Below the pieces are notes generated by a model. That model was not told the origin of the DNA, did not search any database, and saw nothing but the letters and a program-made list of their open reading frames with translations. The translations under genes were made by a program, and so were the position numbers. From positions 24,981-88,980 of the forward strand of contig JAQVHQ010000008.1 in the NCBI GenBank assembly GCA_028696165.1: a DNA stretch of 64,000 bases, in the 5' to 3' direction. Position 1 is the first letter of the stretch. The number at the start of each line of letters is the position of its first letter. Origin of the DNA: Lachnospiraceae bacterium. Its GTDB lineage: Bacteria; Bacillota; Clostridia; Lachnospirales; Lachnospiraceae. Of this stretch, positions 24,965 through 33,619 are shown piece after piece.

Positions 24965-26521
24965 ATGAAATATGAGAAAATGAGAGCAGAAGAAATAAGG
25001 AAAGTGGTTTTGCAGGATGATACGGTTACTCTGGAAGAGTTTGCCGCAGTGGCGCGCTATCATGCGCGGGTGGTGCCGGGTGATGCATTTATGGCACGTA
25101 TTGATAAAAGCCGGGCTTTGGTTGAACGTTTTTTAGATGAAGAAAGACCTGTGTATGGTGTCACTACCGGAGTGGGAGATAACGTTAAGTATGCAGTATC
25201 ACGGGAAGAGGCATCTGTGCTTCAGAAAAATATGCTGCGAACTCATGCCGTGTCTGTGGGAGAAGCACTGAACGAAGAAGAGGCAAGGGCAATCATCTTT
25301 ATGATTATATTAAATGCAGGTAAAGGTTTCTCGGCAATAAAAAGGGATACTATGGAACTCCTTTGTGAGATCTTGAACCATAACCTAATACCGTATGCAC
25401 CGCGTAGTGGTTCGGTGGGATATCTTTCTGTGGAGGCGCATATGGCACTTACTTTGATTGGAGAAGGTTACTTCCTTGTTAATGGCAATAAAGTTCCGGC
25501 GGCATCAGTCCTGGAGAAAGAAAGACTGACGCCTGTTACTCTTGGCTGCAAGGAAGGCTTGGTATTAATTACGGGAACAACCTCATCAACTGCCTACAGC
25601 CTATTAGCAGTATATGATGCTTACAGCTGCCTGAAACATGCAGAAATGGCCGGGGCGGTGGCTTACGAAGCACTTCATGCGACGACGAAAGCACTTGATT
25701 CCAGAATACATGAGCGAAAGGGATACAGACAACAGCAGGAAGCGGCAGAAAATCTTAGAATCCTTCTGAATGGAAGCGAAATCGCAGAACATTATCGTGA
25801 CATAAAAGTGCAGGATGCGTGTGCACTGCGGGCAATGCCTCAGATACATGGGGCAGTGAAAAAATTGCTGGACGAAGTCTGCGAAGTGTTTCTTACAGAG
25901 ATGAATTCCTGCTCAGATAATCCTCTCATACTGGAGACGGAAGATGGCATGGGAGAAGCACTGATGAATGGGAATTTTGATGGCTCTTTTGTTGCTACCC
26001 ATGCAGATATGCTGACAATTGCATGTGCGAATCTGGCAGGATTAGTAGAGAGAATTACGGATCGGCTTATGAACCATCACGTAAACGAGGGCCTTCCATC
26101 CTTTTTGATTCCCAATGCAGGAGTGAACAATGGGTTTATGATTATCCAGTATACGCAGGCTGCATTGACAGCAGAATTAAAACTCTTGGCAGCTCCGGCG
26201 TCACCAGATAGTATTACCACCTGTGCAGGACAGGAGGATCCGGTGTCTATGGCATACCGGGCGGGACAGAAAGCATATGAAGCGGCAGAAAAATTGAAAT
26301 ATATGGTTGCATTGGAACTTTTTGCCGCAGAACAGGCAATCGATATGCGGGAAGAATCCGAAAGAGAGTCAGAGATTCTGGCTGCTATTCACGATAAAAT
26401 CAGAGAAACAATTCCGGTAATTTCAGAGGATGCTTATTTGCATGAATATATAGAACGCATGTATGAACTGGTAGACAGTCAGGAATTGATACGACTGGTG
26501 GAAGATAAAACAGAAGCGTAA
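24965..26521 (+). CDS. Histidine ammonia-lyase-like enzyme lacking the MIO triad, paralogue 1
   Basis: The 518-residue protein has the HAL/PAL scaffold: catalytic-type Tyr in VYGVTTGVGDNV (Tyr64), QKNMLRTHAVSVGE, CKEGLVLITGTTSSTA near 195-210, NSCSDNP near 314, LPSFLIPNAGVNNGFM near 377-392 and TTCAGQEDPVSM near 418-429. At the site where HAL has GSVGASGDLAPL-H, it has GSVG (149-152), then YLS (153-155), then VEAH, so the Ala-Ser-Gly triad that forms the MIO cofactor is absent and the loop is shorter. An ordinary ammonia-lyase reaction is therefore unlikely. Ergothionase, which removes trimethylamine without MIO, is as I recall a relative and the best guess. The ATG at 24965 follows GAGGAAAGG. 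Confidence 0.85.
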   Translation: MKYEKMRAEEIRKVVLQDDTVTLEEFAAVARYHARVVPGDAFMARIDKSRALVERFLDEERPVYGVTTGVGDNVKYAVSREEASVLQKNMLRTHAVSVGEALNEEEARAIIFMIILNAGKGFSAIKRDTMELLCEILNHNLIPYAPRSGSVGYLSVEAHMALTLIGEGYFLVNGNKVPAASVLEKERLTPVTLGCKEGLVLITGTTSSTAYSLLAVYDAYSCLKHAEMAGAVAYEALHATTKALDSRIHERKGYRQQQEAAENLRILLNGSEIAEHYRDIKVQDACALRAMPQIHGAVKKLLDEVCEVFLTEMNSCSDNPLILETEDGMGEALMNGNFDGSFVATHADMLTIACANLAGLVERITDRLMNHHVNEGLPSFLIPNAGVNNGFMIIQYTQAALTAELKLLAAPASPDSITTCAGQEDPVSMAYRAGQKAYEAAEKLKYMVALELFAAEQAIDMREESERESEILAAIHDKIRETIPVISEDAYLHEYIERMYELVDSQELIRLVEDKTEA

Positions 26522-26549
26522 TAAGGAAAACAGTTAGGAGAAAGAGAAG

Positions 26550-28082
26550 ATGGTACAAGAGACAATATATTTGGGAGCAGAACTTAGCCTGGAAACTTTT
26601 ATGAAGATTGTCAGGGGGCATGCTAAGGTGGAATTCTTGCCAGAATATACAGCCAGAGTGAAAAAATCCAGAGCAGTAGTAGAAAGATTTGTTGAAGAAA
26701 ACCGGGCAGTATATGGATTGACCACCGGTTTTGGAGCATTAGTCAGTCAACGAATCGATAAAAGCCAGGCAGAGCTGCTGCAGAAAAACATTGTATTAAC
26801 ACATTCTGTTTCGGTGGGAGAGCCCTTTGAGGAGGAAGTGGTAAGAGCGATTATACTCATGGTACTTCAGAGCCTTGGAAGAGGAGTGAGTGGTGTGCGT
26901 ATGGAACTTCTGGAACTGTATCGACAGTTCTTAAACAGAGGATTGGTGCCATACACACCGAAGGAAGGCTCTGTAGGATATCTGTGTGCGGAAGGCCATA
27001 TAGCGGCAGCAGCCATAGGAGAAGGCAAAGCGTATGTAGAAGGAAATCTGTATGATGCCAAAACAGCTCTTTCCATGGTGGGACTATCTCCCATTGTTTT
27101 AAGTTACAAGGAAGGGCTGGCATTACTTAATGGAACTACATCAGCAACTGCTCTTGCAGCAATTGGTATTTATGATTTGCAGCAATTGTCGAAAACAGCA
27201 GATATTGTAGCAGGACTTTCACTGGAAAGTTTAGGGGGACTTTTAAAAGCATATGACGACAGAATTCTGGACTGCAGACCACAGAAAGAGATGTATGAGA
27301 CAGCGCATAATATTCAAAAACTACTGGCAGATTCCCAGGTAATAGAAAGTTTCAAGGACACTCATATTCAGGATGCCCTGTCGCTTCGCTGTATCCCGCA
27401 GCTTCATGGTGCGGTTAAGAGAGTCTTAAATGATGCAGCGGATGTGATACAGACAGAGATCAACAGCTGTGGGGATAATCCGATTATTGCAGGTGAACCT
27501 GGATTTGAGGAAGCCTTGTCCAATGGTAATCCGGATGCTTCCTATGTAGGTATTGAGATGGATGCAGCCTGTGTGGCGGCGGTGAATCTGGCAAAAATGT
27601 CAGAGAGAAGAAATGCTCGCTTTCTGGATAGTAATCTGTCGGATATGCCCTGGTTCCTTGTGAAGAAACCAGGATTAAATTCCGGTCTTATGATTCCACA
27701 GTATACTCAGGCAGGGCTTTTGAATGAACTTCGCGGGCTTGCTACTGCGTCCACCATAGACAGTGTATCTACCAGCGCAGGTCAGGAGGATTATGTGTCT
27801 ATGGGATATAATGCCTGCTGTAAGTCATTAACGGTGGTTAAAAAGGCAGAATATATACTGGCAATTGAATTGATGTCTGCATATCAGTCTCAGCAGTTTA
27901 TTGATAAAAATTTACAGAGGGGAAAAGGCTCTAGAGCTGTCTGGAAACTGGTGGGCAGTGAGGTTCCGGTTATGGAGGAAGACATGTATCTTTATCCTTA
28001 TCTGGAGAAGTTAAAGACATTGATTCATCAGGGAGCACTGATTCAAGCCGTAGAGGAAGAAATGGGTATTCTGGAAAATTAA
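26550..28082 (+). CDS. Histidine ammonia-lyase-like enzyme lacking the MIO triad, paralogue 2
   Basis: The 510-residue protein is the second HAL-fold member of the operon, 28 bp after the first. It keeps the YGLTTGFGALVSQ tyrosine loop (Tyr55), LTHSVSVGEP, YKEGLALLNGTTSATALA, INSCGDNP, LNSGLMIPQYTQAGL and TSAGQEDYVSMG. The cofactor loop reads EGSVG then YLC (about 144-146) then AEGH, again without Ala-Ser-Gly. Its Tyr-loop (FGALVSQ) is closer to true HAL than those of paralogues 1 and 3 (GDNVKYA, GENVRYA), and YLC replaces YLS, so it may use a different betaine substrate. AGGAGAAAG precedes the ATG. Confidence 0.85.
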   Translation: MVQETIYLGAELSLETFMKIVRGHAKVEFLPEYTARVKKSRAVVERFVEENRAVYGLTTGFGALVSQRIDKSQAELLQKNIVLTHSVSVGEPFEEEVVRAIILMVLQSLGRGVSGVRMELLELYRQFLNRGLVPYTPKEGSVGYLCAEGHIAAAAIGEGKAYVEGNLYDAKTALSMVGLSPIVLSYKEGLALLNGTTSATALAAIGIYDLQQLSKTADIVAGLSLESLGGLLKAYDDRILDCRPQKEMYETAHNIQKLLADSQVIESFKDTHIQDALSLRCIPQLHGAVKRVLNDAADVIQTEINSCGDNPIIAGEPGFEEALSNGNPDASYVGIEMDAACVAAVNLAKMSERRNARFLDSNLSDMPWFLVKKPGLNSGLMIPQYTQAGLLNELRGLATASTIDSVSTSAGQEDYVSMGYNACCKSLTVVKKAEYILAIELMSAYQSQQFIDKNLQRGKGSRAVWKLVGSEVPVMEEDMYLYPYLEKLKTLIHQGALIQAVEEEMGILEN

Positions 28083-28147
28083 ATATAGTACATTTTTCCG
28101 CTTTCACCAAAGGAAAAAAGGATTCGTACAACGAGGAGGAGATTGTT

Positions 28148-29779
28148 ATGAAAGAAAAAGTCACACTTAGAAAACCGGTTTTTATTACCATGTGCATCGT
28201 CTACATAGGTATTATTATACTTGGACTGGTATCACCGGAAGCATTTGCAGCTGTGGAGGATACGATTGTTACTTTCGCATGTTCAAACTTTGGATGGGCA
28301 TATGAGTTGTTGACCCTGGCGCTGGTTGGATTTTGTGTATGGGTGATTTTCTCAAAGAAAATTGGCAGCATCAAGTTAGGGGGAAAAGACGCAAAGCCTA
28401 TCATGGGTAAATGGAGCTGGTTTGTTATTTCTCTATGTGGTGGAATTGCTACAGGAATAGTGTTCTGGGGAATTGCAGAACCGGTCACTCATTTTATGTC
28501 AGGGATACCTGGATTTGCCGATATAGGTACAGAGAACAGTAGCGCAGCTTTGCTTGCACTTAGTACCTGTTATCTGCATTGGGGTGTCTCGGAATATGCT
28601 TATTATTGTGTGGCTGGAATCGTCATTGGAGTTGCTGTGTACAATCTGAAATTACCTTATAGAATAAGCTCATGCTTATACCCGCTGATTGGAAAAAGAG
28701 CAATGGGTGCAGTTGGAACGGTCATTGATATTCTCTGTGTCTTTGGTCTTGCGGGAGGTGTTTCTGCTTCGTTGTGTGAAGGGGCTTTACAGATTGGTGC
28801 GGGAATTGGTATTTTGCAGAATGTTACACCGGGTAAAGTTATGTGGATTATTATATTAATCGCAGTAGTTATTACCTTTATTCTCTCCAGCTATACAGGA
28901 ATCAGTAAAGGTGTACGTTTCTTCTCTGATAAAAATGCAAAACTTTTTATTGTTCTGCTTGCATTTGTACTGTTTACAGGACCTACCAGCTATATCCTGA
29001 ATCTGGCAACGGAGGCGTTTGGATTCCATGTGACGAACTTTTTCCGCCAGTCTCTTTATCTGGGTGCTTTTGACAAAGACCAGTGGCCAACGTGGTGGAC
29101 AGTTAATTATTGGAGCTGGATGATTGCTTATGCACCATTGATGGGAATCTTTCTTGCGAAAGTTGCCAGGGGAAGAACACTCAAAGAGTTTGTTTTGTAT
29201 AACTTCCTGTATCCGGGAATATTTGGTGTTCTGTGGTTTGGTGTATTTGGCGGTGCTTCTATTAATTTTCAGATTAAAAATGGAGTTATCTGGAATACGA
29301 TGCAGACAAAGGGGACAGAATCTGCAGTTTATGCATTCTTTGATAATCTGCCATTTTCGCAGATATTGTGTGTAGTATTTTTATTTACGGTATTTATTTC
29401 CATTGTAACTCTGGCAGATTCCATGACTACAACGATTTCATCGCTGTCTATCAATGTCAAGAATGCCGCAACGGTTGAACCGCCGGCTAAGGTCAAGATT
29501 TTCTGGGGACTGACATTGTCTCTGGTAGCATTTGTAAATCTGGCAACCGCAAACTCTGTAGGTGCAGTCAGTGGAATCGATGCGACAAAGCAGCTGGCAA
29601 TTCTTGCCGCGTTCCCACTTTTGATTGTCATGATATTAATCGTTGTCAGCGGAGTTAAGATGCTGAGTCATTATGAACAGTATGATACCGTGGATCATCC
29701 GGAAGCATCTATTGTAGATCCAGCTTTTATCGCAGACTATGATGGTGATGATGCAGTAATTGACACTTTATTGACTTAA
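28148..29779 (+). CDS. BCCT family betaine/carnitine/choline-type transporter
   Basis: BCCT carriers import trimethylammonium compounds across the membrane. The 543-residue protein has 12 predicted helices and the family signatures GGIATGIVFWGIAEPVTHF near 97-115 (the G-x-G-x-x-FWGxAEP substrate helix), YLHWGVSEYAYYC near 142-154, and NYWSWMIAYAPLMGIFLAKVARGRT near 319-343. Aromatic residues that form the trimethylammonium box in family members are partly retained (FWG, HWG, YWSW), though one Trp usually seen in the last motif is Met. Its place between lyases supports a quaternary amino-acid betaine as the substrate. GAGGAGGAG precedes the ATG. Confidence 0.93.
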   Translation: MKEKVTLRKPVFITMCIVYIGIIILGLVSPEAFAAVEDTIVTFACSNFGWAYELLTLALVGFCVWVIFSKKIGSIKLGGKDAKPIMGKWSWFVISLCGGIATGIVFWGIAEPVTHFMSGIPGFADIGTENSSAALLALSTCYLHWGVSEYAYYCVAGIVIGVAVYNLKLPYRISSCLYPLIGKRAMGAVGTVIDILCVFGLAGGVSASLCEGALQIGAGIGILQNVTPGKVMWIIILIAVVITFILSSYTGISKGVRFFSDKNAKLFIVLLAFVLFTGPTSYILNLATEAFGFHVTNFFRQSLYLGAFDKDQWPTWWTVNYWSWMIAYAPLMGIFLAKVARGRTLKEFVLYNFLYPGIFGVLWFGVFGGASINFQIKNGVIWNTMQTKGTESAVYAFFDNLPFSQILCVVFLFTVFISIVTLADSMTTTISSLSINVKNAATVEPPAKVKIFWGLTLSLVAFVNLATANSVGAVSGIDATKQLAILAAFPLLIVMILIVVSGVKMLSHYEQYDTVDHPEASIVDPAFIADYDGDDAVIDTLLT

Positions 29780-29829
29780 CGATGATAGTATCGCATTGGA
29801 AATTTAAAAAGTAAAAAGGGAGAAAAAAC

Positions 29830-31842
29830 ATGGAAAACAAAACAATTGATGAAGCTATGGTAATCAAACTAGATGATGTGCTTCCTGAATATCCCAAGAT
29901 GGAAGAAGGATATCGCAGAGCACCAAGAAGAGAAGCAGAACTTTCAGAACATGACAAGGAGTTGGCACTTTGCAATGCCCTGCGTTATATTCCGGAAAAA
30001 TATCATGAGCAGATGGTTGAAGAATTCATGGAAGAGTTAAAGGAACATGGAAGAATTTATGGCTATCGTTTTCGCCCGGAAGGAGCCATAAAGGGGAAAT
30101 CAATTGATGAATATAAAGGAAATTGTATAGAAGGAAAAGCAATTCAGGTCATGATTGATAATAATCTGGATTTTGATGTGGCACTTTATCCATATGAATT
30201 GACCACTTACGGAGAGACTGGACAGGTATGTCAGAATTGGATGCAGTATCGTTTGATTAAAAAATATCTGGAAGCACTTACCAGTGAACAGACACTGGTC
30301 ATGGAGTCAGGACATCCGGTAGGACTTTTCAAATCCCACGCTATGGCACCACGTGTTATTATCACGAATGGATTGATGGTGGGAGAGTTTGATAATCAGA
30401 AATCTTTTAATCGCGCAGCAGCAATCGGGGTGGCCAACTATGGGCAGATGACTGCCGGTGGATGGATGTACATCGGACCACAGGGAATCGTCCATGGAAC
30501 TTTTAATACGTTGCTAAATGCAGGGCGCTTAAAATTAAATATTCCTCAGGAAGGAAATCTGGAAGGGCGTCTATTTGTATCCTCTGGCCTTGGCGGCATG
30601 AGTGGAGCACAGGGAAAGGCAGCTGAAATAGCAGGTGCAGTAGCCATTATTGCAGAAGTAGATGAGTCCAGAATCATCACAAGATATACCCAGGGATGGG
30701 TGAAGAAATATACAGACAGCCTGGATGAGGCCACAGCATGGGCAAAAGAAGAAATGGATGCAAAACGTCCATGTGCGATTGCATACCATGGAAATATTGT
30801 GGATTTGTTGGAGTATCTTCTAGAGAAAGAGATTCATGTAGATCTTCTTTCAGACCAGACGTCCTGCCATGCACAGTATGAAGGTGGTTATTGTCCACAG
30901 GGGTTGAGTTTTGAGGAACGTACCCGTATGCTGGATGAAAATAAAGAGGAATTCTGTAAGAGAGTAAAGCAGACACTGATTCATCACTATAAGTTGATTT
31001 GCAGATTGTCTGAGAAAGGAACTTATTTCTTTGATTATGGAAACAGTTTCTTAAAGTCTGTATATGATGCCGGAGAACAGTCTATCTGTAAAAATAAAAA
31101 GGATGACACAGAAGGCTTTATATTCCCTTCTTATGTGGAAGATATTCTTGGACCACAGCTGTTTGACTTTGGATATGGTCCATTCCGATGGGTGTGCCTG
31201 AGCGGAAAAGAAGAAGATCTGGAGACAACTGACCGGGCCGCTATGGAGTGTATCGATAAAGACAGAAGATACCAGGATTTGGACAATTACATCTGGGTGC
31301 GTGATGCAAAGAAGAACAAACTCGTTGTAGGAACACAGGCAAGGATTCTCTATCAGGATGCCATGGGCAGAACAAAAATAGCGTTGAAGTTTAATGAGAT
31401 GGTACGAAACGGAGAAATCGGACCTGTTATGATGGGAAGAGATCATCACGATACCGGCGGAACAGATTCACCTTTCCGTGAGACTTCTAATATCAAGGAT
31501 GGTTCTAATATTATGGCTGATATGGCGACACAATGTTTCGCTGGAAATGCTGCGAGGGGTATGAGTATGATCGCAATCCATAATGGAGGTGGAGTTGGTA
31601 TTGGTAAATCCATCAATAGTGGTTTTGGTATGGTTTTAGATGGAAGCGAACGTGTAGACACGATTCTACGTATGGCTATGCCATGGGATACGATGGTGGG
31701 AGTTTCAAGAAGAGCTTGGGCTCGTAATGAAAATTCATTGACCACTTGTGTGGAATACAACCAGATCTATGGAGAGGAAAATCATATTACGCTGCCATAT
31801 CTGGTTAAAGATGAGATTATCAGAAAGGCAATAAAAGAATAA
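29830..31842 (+). CDS. hutU: Urocanate hydratase-like protein (HutU; urocanate or thiourocanate hydratase)
   Basis: Urocanate hydratase converts urocanate to imidazolonepropionate using tightly bound NAD+. The 670-residue length matches the longer form found in many anaerobes. Motifs: MESGHPVGLF near 158, NYGQMTAGGWMYIGPQGI near 203-220, SSGLGGMSGAQGKAAE near 251-266, DQTSCHAQYEGGYCPQGL, FGYGPFRWVCLSG (the active-site cysteine segment), GRDHHDTGGTDSPFRET and HNGGGVGIGKS. Because the neighbouring lyases probably make thiourocanate or urocanate by trimethylamine loss, thiourocanate hydratase is an equally good reading. A C-terminal fragment of a second copy survives at 48571-48813. Confidence 0.9.
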   Translation: MENKTIDEAMVIKLDDVLPEYPKMEEGYRRAPRREAELSEHDKELALCNALRYIPEKYHEQMVEEFMEELKEHGRIYGYRFRPEGAIKGKSIDEYKGNCIEGKAIQVMIDNNLDFDVALYPYELTTYGETGQVCQNWMQYRLIKKYLEALTSEQTLVMESGHPVGLFKSHAMAPRVIITNGLMVGEFDNQKSFNRAAAIGVANYGQMTAGGWMYIGPQGIVHGTFNTLLNAGRLKLNIPQEGNLEGRLFVSSGLGGMSGAQGKAAEIAGAVAIIAEVDESRIITRYTQGWVKKYTDSLDEATAWAKEEMDAKRPCAIAYHGNIVDLLEYLLEKEIHVDLLSDQTSCHAQYEGGYCPQGLSFEERTRMLDENKEEFCKRVKQTLIHHYKLICRLSEKGTYFFDYGNSFLKSVYDAGEQSICKNKKDDTEGFIFPSYVEDILGPQLFDFGYGPFRWVCLSGKEEDLETTDRAAMECIDKDRRYQDLDNYIWVRDAKKNKLVVGTQARILYQDAMGRTKIALKFNEMVRNGEIGPVMMGRDHHDTGGTDSPFRETSNIKDGSNIMADMATQCFAGNAARGMSMIAIHNGGGVGIGKSINSGFGMVLDGSERVDTILRMAMPWDTMVGVSRRAWARNENSLTTCVEYNQIYGEENHITLPYLVKDEIIRKAIKE

Positions 31843-31871
31843 AATTTTCTCAAGGGGGAAACTTTAGTAAA

Positions 31872-33575
31872 ATGAAGCAGGAAAAAAAGAATACAGAAGA
31901 AATAAATATAGAAGAGCCTGTCAATATAGCTCAGACGGTAGTAAAAGCTTTGGAACATGAGAATGTGGAATACGCGTTTGGAATTCCAGGGGAAGAAAAT
32001 CTTGATTTTTTGGAAGCACTGGGTGAATCAGAAAAAATCAAACCAGTGATTGTGAGACATGAGCAGGGAGCTGCTTTTATGGCTGACGTATACGGAAGAC
32101 TGACAGGTAAGGCTGGAGTATGTTTTGCCACTTTAGGACCTAGAGCAACGAACCTGATTACAGGAGTCGCAGATGCCAATGGAGATGGAGCGCCTCTGGT
32201 TGCAATCACTGCGCAGGTGGCAACAGATAAGATTCATCTTACTTCTCATCAGTATCTGGACCTTGAGTGTCTTTTCCGGCCGATAACAAAACGTACGAAG
32301 ATGGTAATGCGCCCGGAATCCGTGAATGAAATCGTGCGTATGTCATTTAAATATGCGGAAAATGAACGCCCCGGAGCAACACATATCTGTATTCCGGATG
32401 ATGTGGCAAAATTACCCGTTGAAGAAGGCGTTGCAAGAAAACTTTTGAACAGACCTAAATTACAGAAAGAATACGCAGATGTATCCAATATCGAACATGC
32501 AGCAGCTATGGTGTTCAAGGCAAAGAATCCTGTTATCCTGGTAGGACATTCCGCGGTACGTTCTCATGCAGCAGAAGCACTACGGGCTTTTGCTGAGAAC
32601 CTGCATATACCTGTAGTCAACACGATGATGGCCAAAGGAATCATTTCTTATGACAGTCCATATTCTATGTGGACCGTGGGAATTCCTCAAAAAGATTATC
32701 CTAATGCAATTCTGGACCGTGCTGATGTTGTGCTGGCAGTAGGGTATGATATCGTAGAATTTGCACCAGTGAAGTGGAACATTAAGGATAACCACGAGAT
32801 TATTCATATTGACTCCAGACCGGCTCATATTAACAAATTATACCAGCCGCTGGTGGAAGTAGTAGGAGATATCAGCTATTCTCTGGAAATGATTTCTAAT
32901 AGGTGTTCAGCGAAAGAAGAACCACTGGAAGCTATGAAAATTAAAGCTATGATGGTGGAGGAAGATGCCGGCTATGCAGAGGATTATTCGTTCCCGGTAA
33001 AACCTCAGAAAATTCTGCATGATGTTAGAAAAGCATTGGCACCGGATGATATTGTTATATCAGATGTGGGAGCCAATAAGATGTGGGTTGCCCGCCATTA
33101 CCATTGCTATCAGCCCAATACCTGCATCATATCCAATGGGTTTGCCACAATGGGAATTGCAGTACCAGGTTCTATAGCTGCTAAGATGGTTTATCCTCAA
33201 AAGCGCATTCTGGCTATAACCGGAGACGGTGGATTCATGATGAACAGTCAGGAACTGGAGACAGCAGTACGTTACGAGATTCCAATTGTTGTGCTGATTT
33301 TAAGGGACAGCAGCTATGGATTGATTAAATGGAAACAGGAAGATCGCTTCGGAAGACATTTCTTTGTGGATTTTGCAAATCCTGATTTTGTGAAACTGGC
33401 AGAAAGTATGCATGTAAAAGGATACCGTGTGGAAAAAGCAGAAGAACTTCCGGAAATTCTGGAGGATGCTTTTTCATCCGGTGTGCCTTGTGTGATTGAC
33501 TGCCCAGTGGATTATGCTGAGAATACAAAACTGACAGAACATTTAAAAGAAGTGGAAGTCCGTTTATCGAAATAA
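31872..33575 (+). CDS. Thiamine-diphosphate enzyme, acetolactate synthase-like
   Basis: The 567-residue protein has all three ThDP domains: the Pyr domain with the activating glutamate in VIVRHEQGAAFMADVYGR near 57-74 and the FGIPGEENLDFLEAL segment near 36-50, the central domain near 200-330, and the PP domain with the ThDP signature GDGGFMMNSQELETAVRYEI and then SSYGLIKWKQ. It resembles catabolic acetolactate-synthase-like proteins whose substrate is often unproven; no regulatory subunit gene is adjacent. Inside a lyase/hydratase operon its job is unknown: it might process a 2-oxo acid from the pathway. It starts 29 bp after the HutU gene and is followed by lyase 3 after 44 bp. Confidence 0.88.
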   Translation: MKQEKKNTEEINIEEPVNIAQTVVKALEHENVEYAFGIPGEENLDFLEALGESEKIKPVIVRHEQGAAFMADVYGRLTGKAGVCFATLGPRATNLITGVADANGDGAPLVAITAQVATDKIHLTSHQYLDLECLFRPITKRTKMVMRPESVNEIVRMSFKYAENERPGATHICIPDDVAKLPVEEGVARKLLNRPKLQKEYADVSNIEHAAAMVFKAKNPVILVGHSAVRSHAAEALRAFAENLHIPVVNTMMAKGIISYDSPYSMWTVGIPQKDYPNAILDRADVVLAVGYDIVEFAPVKWNIKDNHEIIHIDSRPAHINKLYQPLVEVVGDISYSLEMISNRCSAKEEPLEAMKIKAMMVEEDAGYAEDYSFPVKPQKILHDVRKALAPDDIVISDVGANKMWVARHYHCYQPNTCIISNGFATMGIAVPGSIAAKMVYPQKRILAITGDGGFMMNSQELETAVRYEIPIVVLILRDSSYGLIKWKQEDRFGRHFFVDFANPDFVKLAESMHVKGYRVEKAEELPEILEDAFSSGVPCVIDCPVDYAENTKLTEHLKEVEVRLSK

Positions 33576-33619
33576 TGGAAATCAATCTTTGTTAAACAAA
33601 ATTTCAGGAGGGAAACAAA

